DNA of 64,000 nt from Sinomonas humi (GTDB taxonomy: Bacteria; Actinomycetota; Actinomycetes; Actinomycetales; Micrococcaceae), in the NCBI RefSeq assembly GCF_000802235.1, contig NZ_JTDL01000082.1:62001-126000 (forward strand), written 5' to 3'. Made by a program: the position numbers and the translations under genes. Below, piece after piece: positions 17,628-25,039 of the stretch. Within the stretch, counting starts at the first letter, position 1. Every line of letters starts with the position of its first letter. The notes beneath the pieces are model-generated. The model saw only the letters and a program-made list of their open reading frames with translations, was not told the origin of the DNA and made no database searches.

Positions 17628-19991
17628 TCAGGCGATGTCGAGGGCGAGCTGGCCCTCGATCGGCTCGTCCCGCCGCGATGCCGGCCGTGAGGCGAGCTGT
17701 GCGAGGTGCGCCAGGAGATCGGCCCGGCTGCCGCGGGCCGCGACGTCACGGTGCAGCGAGTCGAGCGCGCCGAGCTCGGCGAGCCGGCGGAGCGACGACC
17801 TCGAGAGGCGCGCTCGATCCCGGAGGTCGGCGATGGTCGCGTAGGGCTGCCCGTCGACGATCCGGCGCAGCTCGGCCTCGGACACACCGGTGATCCCCTT
17901 GAGCGCGAACCGGATCCCGAGCCTCCCCGCATCGGGTCCCTCCTCGACGCGCTCTACGCGGTATTCGTCCCGGCTCGCGTTGATGTCCAGCGGCAGGATC
18001 GGAACGTCCATGCGGCGCGCTTCCGCAACGAGCACCCGCTTGGGGCACATTCCGGGCTCGTGCTCGAAGACCCCCGCGAGGAAGGCCTCGGGATGATGCG
18101 CCTTGAGCCACGCCGTCTGGTAAGTCGGCATTGCCTGGGCAAGTCCGCCGTCCGTGATGAGGTCGCTGAACGCGCGGGGACCCACCCGCCCGGCAGGCTC
18201 GCGTCGGGCCGGTGATTCGATCTCGAAGCAGCCGAGCGTGCGCGTCGAGCGGATGAGCTCGTAGGTTGGCTCGTCGTCGAGGGGCACCGCGTCGAGGTCG
18301 ATCGCGATCCCCTCGATCCGCTCGACTTCTCTCGCGGCGAACGCCATCGAGCTCTGCAGCCGCACGCCGACCAGGCCCAGCTTGATGACGCCGATCCGAC
18401 CGATGTCGTCCTTCTCGAACTGGCTCATGGGAAGGCCGACCCCGCTCGGCTGGACGGGAGTGCGGTCGAGCAACCCGGCGTCGCCGAGGATCACGCCCCA
18501 TGGTGGAGTGGAGACATCAAGCGGGAGGCCGTCGAGCCGCTTCGCGATGTCTCCGGCTTCCCCCTCGTCGAGGCCGAGCGGGAGTCCGCTGCGCTGGGCG
18601 CCGCCGGGTGCACGGTACCCGTTCTGCATGCTCACGAGCGCCGCTCGCTGCGACCCGAATCGCTTGAAGATGCGCCGGTAGATGTTGCGCTGTTCGGCGC
18701 TCTCGACGTCGATCTCGAGATCAGGAAAGCTCGAGCCGTCGCGAGCCAGGAAATGTTCGAAGACGAGTCCGTGCCGCACGGGGTCGATGTGGCTGATGCC
18801 GAGCAGGTAATTCACGAGACTGGAGGCTCCCGGGCCCGGGACCGCCGAGCGCACGCCCATACCCCGGATCGTCTCGACGACATCGCCAACGGCAAGGAAG
18901 TACGAGGCGAAACCGAGGTTGCCTACAATCTGCAGTTCCTGGTCCAGCCGCTGGTGCACGCGCTCCTCGGCGTCCCCAGAGAATCCGGGGAAACGCCTCG
19001 CAATACCTGCCCGGCACCGTTCGGCGAGTTCCTGCCGCGGCTCACCGGCGAATCCGACAACCGAGGCTTCCGGGACCATCGGCTGGCCCCATCCCGCGTC
19101 AAGGGCCGGGTCGAGACGGCAGCGGTCTGCGATGCGTTCCGTGTTTCCGAGGAGGTTCGCGAGGTCGTGCCCTCCGAGTCCCGCCGACCCGATGATCTCG
19201 CGGCCGAGCTGATGCATGAGAGCGGCGGGCTTGAGCCAGCTCTGCCCGGACGGCTCGCCCGAGGCGCCGTTCTCCTCGGCATACCGCACCCCATTCGTCA
19301 GTACCGCCGGGACCGAGTGCTCATTCGCGAGGCGCAGCATTCGGACTGCGTGGCTCGTGCTGAGGGGCTGGCCGGGGGCAGTGAGATGCGTGACGAGTTC
19401 CACCGTGACGACCCCAACGGGCATGGCGTCGAGCCAGTCCCTGAAAAGGGTCCGCGGGCGCAGGAAGCGAGGGCCGGACATCGCGCGGCCGACGTCGGAG
19501 TCCGGCCCTATGAGCACTGTGAGGACTGGACGCCCGGTGTCCGCGTCGATGCATCGTGCCGCCAGTTCCGAGCGGAGGACGCCGACCGGGACGGCGCTGC
19601 CTGCCTTGCCGCCTGTGTGGGCGTGTGCATCCGAGACGAGGCGGCACAGGGCCTTCCAGCCCGCCCCTGCGTTGTGGCCGTGAGCGAGGACGACGACGCG
19701 CCCCGCGACGCCTGAGGAGCCTCGGCGCGGCTTCTTGGCACCCGGGTGCGCTCGGCCGTCGTCGTCCGGCTCGGCGAGGATGGCGAGGTCCACCCCCACG
19801 ATGGGGTCAAGACCCGCCTGCTTGCACGCGGAGACGTGCTTGACGGCGCCGTAGAGGCCGTCACGATCGGTGCATGCGAGGGCGCTCGCGCCATTCGCCT
19901 CCGCAGCGGCAGCCAAGTCCTCCGGCGACGAGACGCCATAGGGTGCGCTGAAGGAGGTCGCGACGTGCAGATGGGTGAACTCTTCCGTCAC
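17628..19991 (-). CDS. Shortened, probably inactive DnaE2-like polymerase III alpha homologue
   Basis: 787 aa against roughly 1,050-1,150 for DnaE2. A PHP-like N-terminus is present (HLHVATSFSAPYG, but TDRDGL in place of TDHDGL). Then comes a palm segment where the usual RGSAA is replaced (GVRSAVPGPGASSLVNYLLGI) and PDLEID (423-428) replaces P-D-[FI]-D-x-D. The third catalytic Asp, normally in K-[FL]-D-x-[LV]-G, is Gly539 (IKLGLVGVR). After LGCFEIES about 100-130 residues of the fingers are missing and the protein rejoins at YQTAWLKAHHPEAF, continuing to an HhH/OB-like C-terminus. The single frame is intact, so this looks like a conserved degenerate paralogue, not a recent pseudogene. GTG start with AGGAG 6 nt upstream, directly below a LexA box. 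Confidence 0.8.
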   Translation of the reverse strand: MTEEFTHLHVATSFSAPYGVSSPEDLAAAAEANGASALACTDRDGLYGAVKHVSACKQAGLDPIVGVDLAILAEPDDDGRAHPGAKKPRRGSSGVAGRVVVLAHGHNAGAGWKALCRLVSDAHAHTGGKAGSAVPVGVLRSELAARCIDADTGRPVLTVLIGPDSDVGRAMSGPRFLRPRTLFRDWLDAMPVGVVTVELVTHLTAPGQPLSTSHAVRMLRLANEHSVPAVLTNGVRYAEENGASGEPSGQSWLKPAALMHQLGREIIGSAGLGGHDLANLLGNTERIADRCRLDPALDAGWGQPMVPEASVVGFAGEPRQELAERCRAGIARRFPGFSGDAEERVHQRLDQELQIVGNLGFASYFLAVGDVVETIRGMGVRSAVPGPGASSLVNYLLGISHIDPVRHGLVFEHFLARDGSSFPDLEIDVESAEQRNIYRRIFKRFGSQRAALVSMQNGYRAPGGAQRSGLPLGLDEGEAGDIAKRLDGLPLDVSTPPWGVILGDAGLLDRTPVQPSGVGLPMSQFEKDDIGRIGVIKLGLVGVRLQSSMAFAAREVERIEGIAIDLDAVPLDDEPTYELIRSTRTLGCFEIESPARREPAGRVGPRAFSDLITDGGLAQAMPTYQTAWLKAHHPEAFLAGVFEHEPGMCPKRVLVAEARRMDVPILPLDINASRDEYRVERVEEGPDAGRLGIRFALKGITGVSEAELRRIVDGQPYATIADLRDRARLSRSSLRRLAELGALDSLHRDVAARGSRADLLAHLAQLASRPASRRDEPIEGQLALDIA

Positions 19992-20001
19992 TGGCTCCTA
20001 A

Positions 20002-20017
20002 TCGAACATGTTTTCGA
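20002..20017. promoter_or_regulatory. LexA (SOS) box between the DnaE2-like gene and SRAP gene
   Basis: TCGAACATGTTTTCGA matches 15 of 16 positions of the actinobacterial consensus TCGAACRNRTGTTCGA. It lies 11 bp upstream of the polymerase-like GTG and 54 bp upstream of the SRAP ATG, well placed to repress both divergent genes. Confidence 0.8.
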
Positions 20018-20058
20018 ACACGCCCAGTGTAGACGGGAGCGCGGGGGGTGTGAACGGG

Positions 20059-20064
20059 GATAAT
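20059..20064 (+). promoter_or_regulatory. -10 element of SRAP gene, probably leaderless
   Basis: GATAAT ends 6 bp before the ATG at 20071, so a normal start site would fall at or within 1-2 bases of the start codon. No Shine-Dalgarno is visible. Leaderless transcripts are common in actinobacteria. No convincing -35 hexamer was found. Confidence 0.5.
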
Positions 20065-20070
20065 GGCGGC

Positions 20071-20790
20071 ATGTGCGGCAGATACGTCATGGCCCGGGCG
20101 GTCGGCGACCTCGTGGCGGAGTTCGACGTCGACGAAACCTTGGTCGAGTCCCTCGAGCCCTCCTATAACGTTGCCCCGACCGACCCCGTGCCGATTGTCC
20201 TGGATAGGCGAGATCGTGAGACGAAGGACCTCTCTCGCAAGCTTGTCACGGCGCGCTGGGGACTCGTGCCTTCGTGGGCCAAGGATACGAAGGGAGCAGC
20301 GCGTCTCATCAACGCAAGGCGCGAGACCGTGACCGAGAAGCCCTCGTTCCGCAAGGCGGCATCGCACCGGCGTGCCCTCGTTCCAGCCGACGGGTACTAC
20401 GAATGGCAGAAGGAGGAGAACGGCGCGAAGCCGACCAAGATTCCCACCTACCTCCACGCCCCGGATGAAGGTGCCCTTGCCTTCGCGGCCCTGTTTGAAA
20501 ACTGGCCGGACCCGACGATGGCCCCCGATGACCCACACCGCTGGCTGAGGACCTGCACCATCATTACGGCACCGGCCTCGGACGCCCTCGGGCACATCCA
20601 CGACCGTACCCCGCTCATCATTCCCAAGGACCTCTGGGCAGATTGGCTCAACCCTGAGATCACGTCGGAAGGCGACGTGCGCAGCCTCATCGATGCGATG
20701 CCCGAGCCCCACCTCGTGCCGCGCGTGGTGAGCAACCTTGTCAACAGCGTCCAGAACAACGGGCCCGAACTCATCGAACCGGTTGGGTGA
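20071..20790 (+). CDS. SRAP-domain protein (HMCES/YedK), abasic-site DNA crosslinker
   Basis: 239 aa. The start is fixed by MCGRYV: Cys2 must become the N-terminal residue to form the thiazolidine crosslink with abasic sites in single-stranded DNA. Other conserved parts are SYNVAPTDPVPIV, ARWGLVPSWAKD, INARRETV, RRALVPADGYYEWQK (active-site Glu) and the His in ALGHIHDRTPLII. Full length for the family. It shares a LexA box with the divergent polymerase-like gene, so a DNA-damage role is consistent. The 3' end overlaps the convergent winged-helix gene by 20 bp. Confidence 0.95.
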   Translation: MCGRYVMARAVGDLVAEFDVDETLVESLEPSYNVAPTDPVPIVLDRRDRETKDLSRKLVTARWGLVPSWAKDTKGAARLINARRETVTEKPSFRKAASHRRALVPADGYYEWQKEENGAKPTKIPTYLHAPDEGALAFAALFENWPDPTMAPDDPHRWLRTCTIITAPASDALGHIHDRTPLIIPKDLWADWLNPEITSEGDVRSLIDAMPEPHLVPRVVSNLVNSVQNNGPELIEPVG

Positions 20791-21964
20791 GGCTGCGCTC
20801 CAGACGCGTGCGGATCGCGGGCGTGACAGCTGTGCCGTCGAGTCGTTGCTGTAAGTGTGCGGCTGCGGCGTCGAGCGCCTGGGCCGCCTCGTGTCCGCGG
20901 TCAGCGAGCAGGACGGTGCGAACCTCTCCGGCGGAGGCAACGGCCCAGGAGCCGATGATTTCGCCGTCCCACCACGCCGTCGGGCCGATGTTGCCGGCTG
21001 CGTCGAAGACGTCGTGCGGGCTGATTCCGAGGAACCATTCTCGGTGCTTCCAGCCCATAGGGGTGGGATCGAGGGAGGGCAGCAGCGTTGCGACGGGTGC
21101 CTGATCCAGGGAATCCGTGCCCGGCTCGGCGCTGAGCGCGATCCCCGGCTGACCGTGAAGGTCGACGTCGACCACCGGGAGCGTTGTGAGCGCCCGGCGG
21201 ACGGTCGTCTTGCTCCAGCCGGTCCACCACTGGAGATCGTCCATGGTGGCCGGGCCGAAGCGTTCGAGCCAGCGTCGTGCCAAGGCGGATTGTGCCGCGG
21301 CGGCATCTAGCTCGGGCATTCCTTCAGGCCACCAGCGCTCGACGGGCTCCCAGCGATGGTGCCGACTCGTCCAAGCACCCGTTGGGCTGCCGCGCACGAT
21401 GCCACCGGCTGCGCTCATAGCCGTCAGTAATGGCGAGGTGAGATTCTGTGCTCTTTCCGACCGCGAACCGGGGCGTATCGTCGTTCGCAGCTCCGGGACC
21501 TCGGCGCCGAGTTGCGCACCGGTCGCCGAGCCCAAGCGGCCCAGCGACTCTCGCACGCGTGATCCGACCCCATCCAGCCACTCCTCGATGTCGGCGCCGA
21601 GCGGCGGGTCAGTGCCGTTGCGGCGGATTCGGCTCTCGAGTTGCCGGTGCAGCGTCAACGCGAGCGCCGAGCTGACGGCGGCTTGGATGATCGGCACATC
21701 TTGCGTCGGGAACAGGAACAGCGTGCGGCGCATCGCCATCCACCGCACCAGCGTCCTGCGGTCGTACATCGCCGCCGCGACTTCGGCGATCGTCGCCTCT
21801 GCGCTTCGGGCCAGCACCGACAGGTACACGCTCGCCGGGTCCGTTGCGTGCAGCCCGATGAGGTCCGCCGCCACCTGATCTGGTCCTGCGGAGTCGCCGG
21901 CCAAGTGATGTCGCTGCACCATCAAGAGCCGCCGCTCCCGCGCCGAGAACGTCCGCATTCTCAC
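20771..21964 (-). CDS. Winged-helix DNA-binding domain protein (HTH_42 family)
   Basis: 397 aa with no signal peptide. Family features: LIGLHATDPASVYLSVLARS near residue 35, MAMRRTLFLFP near 76, the RWLERFGPATMDDLQWWTGWS winged-helix stretch near 228 and a C-terminal LLPSLDPTPMGWKHREWFL / GNIGPTAWWDG segment. Relatives include glycosylase-like DNA-repair proteins (AlkX/YcaQ group), so a DNA-repair role is possible; its convergence with the SRAP gene is suggestive but not proof. Start ATG at 21964. Confidence 0.85.
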   Translation of the reverse strand: MRMRTFSARERRLLMVQRHHLAGDSAGPDQVAADLIGLHATDPASVYLSVLARSAEATIAEVAAAMYDRRTLVRWMAMRRTLFLFPTQDVPIIQAAVSSALALTLHRQLESRIRRNGTDPPLGADIEEWLDGVGSRVRESLGRLGSATGAQLGAEVPELRTTIRPGSRSERAQNLTSPLLTAMSAAGGIVRGSPTGAWTSRHHRWEPVERWWPEGMPELDAAAAQSALARRWLERFGPATMDDLQWWTGWSKTTVRRALTTLPVVDVDLHGQPGIALSAEPGTDSLDQAPVATLLPSLDPTPMGWKHREWFLGISPHDVFDAAGNIGPTAWWDGEIIGSWAVASAGEVRTVLLADRGHEAAQALDAAAAHLQQRLDGTAVTPAIRTRLERSLTQPVR

Positions 21965-22522
21965 TCCCGCTTCCTCGCACGATCACGATAGCCCCAGCAG
22001 AGCGCAAGTCGTCCCGATGGTGTGCGTCTGCCGCGTGTCCGTTCAACAGCAACCCATCACCCGCGAATTTTCGATGGCATTGATCGACAACGTCATCCTC
22101 CCCGCGATGCGCGGCCCGGTCGTTGGGTGACACGACGCCGCGCTCGCCGATGGCGCCCGCATCCTCACCCCGCTCGGGCCAGCGGCCTTTGCGCCTCTCT
22201 ACGGGGATGCTCACTGACCGGTTCGGCGTCGCTTGGATCATCGACAGCGGCGCACCCTCCGCCTAACCGCGCGTCAACGTCGCGCTCACTCACGTCCTGA
22301 CGGATCAGGGGCTCGAGCTTGGGCACCTGTCAGAAAGACGCGTGCTCGCGCTTGGCTTCGAGATTCAAGGGGAACACGCTACCCGTTCTAAATGGCAAGT
22401 CAGGTGCAGCCGATGCACCGCCGGCATGGGCCGAAGATAGTCGACACAGAAAGCTGGAGACAGCTTCACGAGGCGAACGGCTTGTTCCAGGAAAGGATCG
22501 GCCTGCAGGCGGCTAGCGGGAG
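21965..22522. other. Intergenic stretch with a VOC gene remnant
   Basis: 558 bp between the winged-helix gene and the P-loop gene. Apart from the VOC fragment (22131-22266) and a GGGAG ribosome-binding site just before 22523, no coding region, repeat or RNA was recognised. Several longer frames here lack any family motif. Confidence 0.6.
22131..22266 (+). pseudogene. Frameshifted C-terminal fragment of a VOC/PhnB-like protein
   Basis: One frame reads HDAALADGARILTPLGPAAF then APLY; the next frame continues GMLTDRFGVAWIIDSGAPSA to a TAA at 22264-22266. Together they match the C-terminal segment typical of PhnB-like VOC proteins (GMLTDRFGVxW). The shift occurs at a GGGG run near 22203. An in-frame stop lies just before the fragment, so the N-terminal half is missing. 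Confidence 0.7.
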
Positions 22523-23122
22523 ATGTTCGCTACCATCCGTACCGTGCTGTCCCACAACGATCCGCTCCCGTTACGCCCACGCCGCGTGGCCGTTGCTGGC
22601 GTTGCAGGAACGGGGAAGACAACCCTTGCGGGACGCATAGCGGCGGTCATCGGTGCACCCCACACCGAGATCGACGCGCTCTACCACGGACAGGACTGGG
22701 TACCGCGCGAGTCATTCCTCGACGATGTCCGTTCGCTGGCCGCACAGGAGACGTGGACGACCGAGTGGCAGTACAACGTCGCCCGCCCGCTGGTAGCTGA
22801 GCGTGCCGACCTCGTTGTATGGCTCGACCTTCCTTTTTGGACGACGACGCTGCCGCGCGTCGTGCGTCGAACGCTACGGCGCCGGCTCAGGCAGGAGGTC
22901 CTATGGAACGGCAACATGGAGCCGCCTCTGCACACGTTCTTCACCGACCCTGAGCATATTGTGCGCTGGGCGATCTCCACGCGCTTCCAGTACCGCGCTC
23001 AGGTTCCGGCGCTGGAGAGGGCATCGCCACCAGTGACGGTGGTCAGGCTGCGCTCCAAGAAGGAGGTGGAGCGGTGGCTTGAAGGACCACTTCAGCGCGC
23101 GACTCGGGACAACACGGGTTAG
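22523..23122 (+). CDS. P-loop kinase-like protein (adenylate kinase/FlaR 'topology modulation' type)
   Basis: 199 aa. Walker A is GVAGTGKTTLAG (about residues 27-38), followed by HTEIDALYHGQDW, the pattern of small P-loop proteins annotated as topology modulation or adenylate-kinase-like. WLDLPFWTTTLPRVVRRTLRRR is the Walker B and Arg-rich lid-like segment. Probably a cytosolic nucleotide- or sugar-kinase-like enzyme of unknown substrate. ATG with GGGAG upstream. Confidence 0.8.
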   Translation: MFATIRTVLSHNDPLPLRPRRVAVAGVAGTGKTTLAGRIAAVIGAPHTEIDALYHGQDWVPRESFLDDVRSLAAQETWTTEWQYNVARPLVAERADLVVWLDLPFWTTTLPRVVRRTLRRRLRQEVLWNGNMEPPLHTFFTDPEHIVRWAISTRFQYRAQVPALERASPPVTVVRLRSKKEVERWLEGPLQRATRDNTG

Positions 23123-23293
23123 CCGCCGCCCGATGACGCCGGCCGGGGGGCTCGCCGCCTGCAGCGCCAGCGTCGGCCACGAATCCGACGGTCTAGGCGA
23201 AGAAAGATCGTGCTTCTTGAAGCGGCATCTCGAGGCTCGGGAAATCTGCCTGTCCTGGAGGAGCATTGCCGGGCTGGGCGAGAGGTCGCATGA

Positions 23294-23674
23294 CTATATG
23301 CCGCTAAGGCGCGGGCCGGCATGGCCTGCCAGGCACTTCCACCCGTGTCCGGTCAGCACCCAGACCTGGGTCATCGGCATGCGGTACGCCTCCGGGTGTT
23401 CCGGCTCCCCGACTTCGTCGACCACTATTGCGCGTAGGACCGCCGTCCTGTCGCTAAGAAGGACCTCCGGGTCGCCCAGGTCCTGCCCGCGCCAACTCGT
23501 CCCGCCACCCGTGTTGGCCTTCACGTAGGAGGCCCTGTCGAACTGCTCGCCAGTGTGAGAAGTCCATCTGAAGCGCGGGTGGAGCAGTCCGCTGAGGGCC
23601 TGCGGGTCCCCGGCCTTCATCGCCTCAGCCCTAGCCCGGGCAGCCTCTAACACCTGATCGCGTTCTCCGCCCAT
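23294..23674 (-). CDS. NTF2-like protein (DUF4440/SnoaL type)
   Basis: 126 aa alpha+beta barrel candidate. Pattern: N-terminal helix AARARAEAMKAGDPQALSGLL, then HPRFRWTSHTGEQFDRASYV, VLLSDRTAVLRAIVVDEV and the terminal strand TQVWVLTGHGWKCLAGHAGP, all as in the DUF4440 family. Likely a small-molecule-binding domain of unknown ligand. ATG at 23674 is chosen because upstream residues are not family-like. Confidence 0.75.
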   Translation of the reverse strand: MGGERDQVLEAARARAEAMKAGDPQALSGLLHPRFRWTSHTGEQFDRASYVKANTGGGTSWRGQDLGDPEVLLSDRTAVLRAIVVDEVGEPEHPEAYRMPMTQVWVLTGHGWKCLAGHAGPRLSGI

Positions 23675-23743
23675 CCAGCCATTATTCCGCCCGCTGAAGG
23701 ATCGACTTTCGTACATCATCCTGCCGGAGACTCCGGAGTGAGT

Positions 23744-24091
23744 CTACGGTCCTCCCATCAGCCGGCATGTGAATGTCCCGCCGTGGGCCTTGACCAGGAT
23801 CGAAGCAACGACATCCCTGCCTGCGGGTCGCGCCGCCGCGTAGATGTCTGCACCCCCAGCGGTCTTGCCTTGCATGGTCAATCCATCCAAGGACTGGGTG
23901 CTCGGCGACGGGGTCGACCGGCAGTCAAAGTCCCGGCCGGAGAACTGGACCTTCGACGGAACCTCCTTGGGCCAGAGCACCCAATCGGAAGTGCTCTGAT
24001 GAACCGCCCAGAACCTGGCTGTAACGACGACGACGGCGACGACGACGACGATGCCAGCCGCCACGAGTGCGGTCCATCTCCCCCGGTTCAT
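23744..24091 (-). CDS. Small membrane-anchored or secreted protein, unknown
   Basis: 115 aa with a basic N-terminus (MNRGR) and one long hydrophobic helix (TALVAAGIVVVVAVVVVTARF), then an 85-residue extracytoplasmic part with two Cys (FDCRST, FTCRLM) that could form a disulfide. No family recognised. It stands alone between unrelated genes; coding status is supported mainly by the clear signal-anchor architecture. Confidence 0.55.
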   Translation of the reverse strand: MNRGRWTALVAAGIVVVVAVVVVTARFWAVHQSTSDWVLWPKEVPSKVQFSGRDFDCRSTPSPSTQSLDGLTMQGKTAGGADIYAAARPAGRDVVASILVKAHGGTFTCRLMGGP

Positions 24092-24263
24092 TTCGCGACC
24101 ATACCGCGTGTACGGTGAGGGATCCCGCTACAGCCACGCCGCTGCGGCGATGAGCTCGGCGAGGCAGCGCGGCGGCCGGCCGATCCGGATGCAAGGCGTT
24201 CCGGATGCCCCTGCCCGGCCACGTTCTACGGTATCGGCGGCGTCTTCTGTGCGGTGGGCTGTG

Positions 24264-24604
24264 CTACTTCGTCTGGTTGGGATGGCTCGTGTGCACCTGC
24301 TCCAGGTAGACCACATGCCCCTCCACGTAGAACCAGATGCGGGCATCGCCTTTGAGCGTCGGCTTGTGCTGCCGCCGGTCGTGGGTGGCGCCGTCGCGGG
24401 TCACCCGCCCCAGCTCGCCCCTCAGCCTGTAGTTGGTGGGCGTCTCGAGCCCGGGCGTCCGAGTGAGGAAGTCCCAGGCGTCCACGAGCGGGTTCCTGAT
24501 CGTCGCCACAAGGTCGGTCCAACCCTTCCGGCCTGCGCCGAGGCGAACTTGATCTCGTATTCGCTCTTCTTCGTGGGCCGTTCGACCTTCGAGTCCTTCG
24601 CCAC
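24264..24604 (-). pseudogene. RelE/YoeB-like toxin gene with a frameshift
   Basis: From a GTG at 24604 the frame reads MAKDSKVERPTKKSEYEIKF then ASAQAG. One base out of frame it continues RKGWTDLVATIRNPLVDAW, DFLTRTPGLETP, and a C-terminus ARIWFYVEGHVVYLEQVHTSHP. Joined, these form the complete small ParE/RelE-like toxin type seen in actinobacteria. The break is near 24525-24530 in GGAAGGG, consistent with loss of one A. It is either an inactivated toxin or a sequencing indel. Confidence 0.65.
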
Positions 24605-24957
24605 GGGCTAAGGGCGCTCGACTGCTTCGGGCTCGTCGAGCCATTCGACCGGCTCCTGGCCCAGGCCGGCGCGCACCGCCCCACTCGTGCCCGGCGGTTT
24701 TTCGGATGTCGGCGAGCTCGTAGAGCCTGTTGCTGGGTGAGCACAGTAGCTACCGCGCTCCCAGACTCCCGTGGGACTCGCCAGACTGATCGGCAACTAC
24801 GAGGGGCCCAGTTACTTCCACGACTTCCCTTGAAATCATCCCGCCGAAGCTAATCCGTCCGGTGGGAATCCTTGAGCGGGCGATCTTGCATGAGGCGGCC
24901 TCCCCCACCGACCTGACAGTGAAGGCAATTCTTGTGATAACTCACTACCGACAAAGC
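24605..24957. other. Upstream of the toxin remnant: possible antitoxin debris
   Basis: On the minus strand a frame ending EWLDEPEAVERP stops (TAG at 24610-24608) one codon before the toxin GTG, the spacing expected for a coupled antitoxin. In another frame LYELADIRKTAG resembles an HTH antitoxin start. No intact antitoxin can be read. Nothing else was recognised. Confidence 0.35.
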
Positions 24958-24987
24958 TTGTCGTCCCCGTTGCCAACCCGCTAGCGT
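24958..24987 (+). promoter_or_regulatory. Promoter of first LGFP gene
   Basis: TTGTCG (24958-24963), an 18-bp spacer and TAGCGT (24982-24987). The assignment is supported by an equivalent promoter at the same distance before the second LGFP gene. Confidence 0.6.
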
Positions 24988-24993
24988 GAGCCC

Positions 24994-25039
24994 CGTCGAT
25001 GTCCTTACATCGATTCGGCTTCGATGCCTGGGGGACCTT
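24994..25039 (+). promoter_or_regulatory. Conserved 5' leader with start-proximal hairpin, LGFP gene 1
   Basis: The hairpin CGATGT-CCTT-ACATCG (24997-25012) begins 9 nt after the -10; a TGGGGGA ribosome-binding site follows, then the TTG start. From hairpin to start codon, 37 of 46 bases equal those before the second LGFP gene, with no gap. Confidence 0.6.

Noticed and set aside
24128-24263. Minus-strand tail RIGRPPRCLAELIAAAAWL as a gene end
   Set aside because: No start, no recognisable domain, and it overlaps the toxin remnant in another frame.
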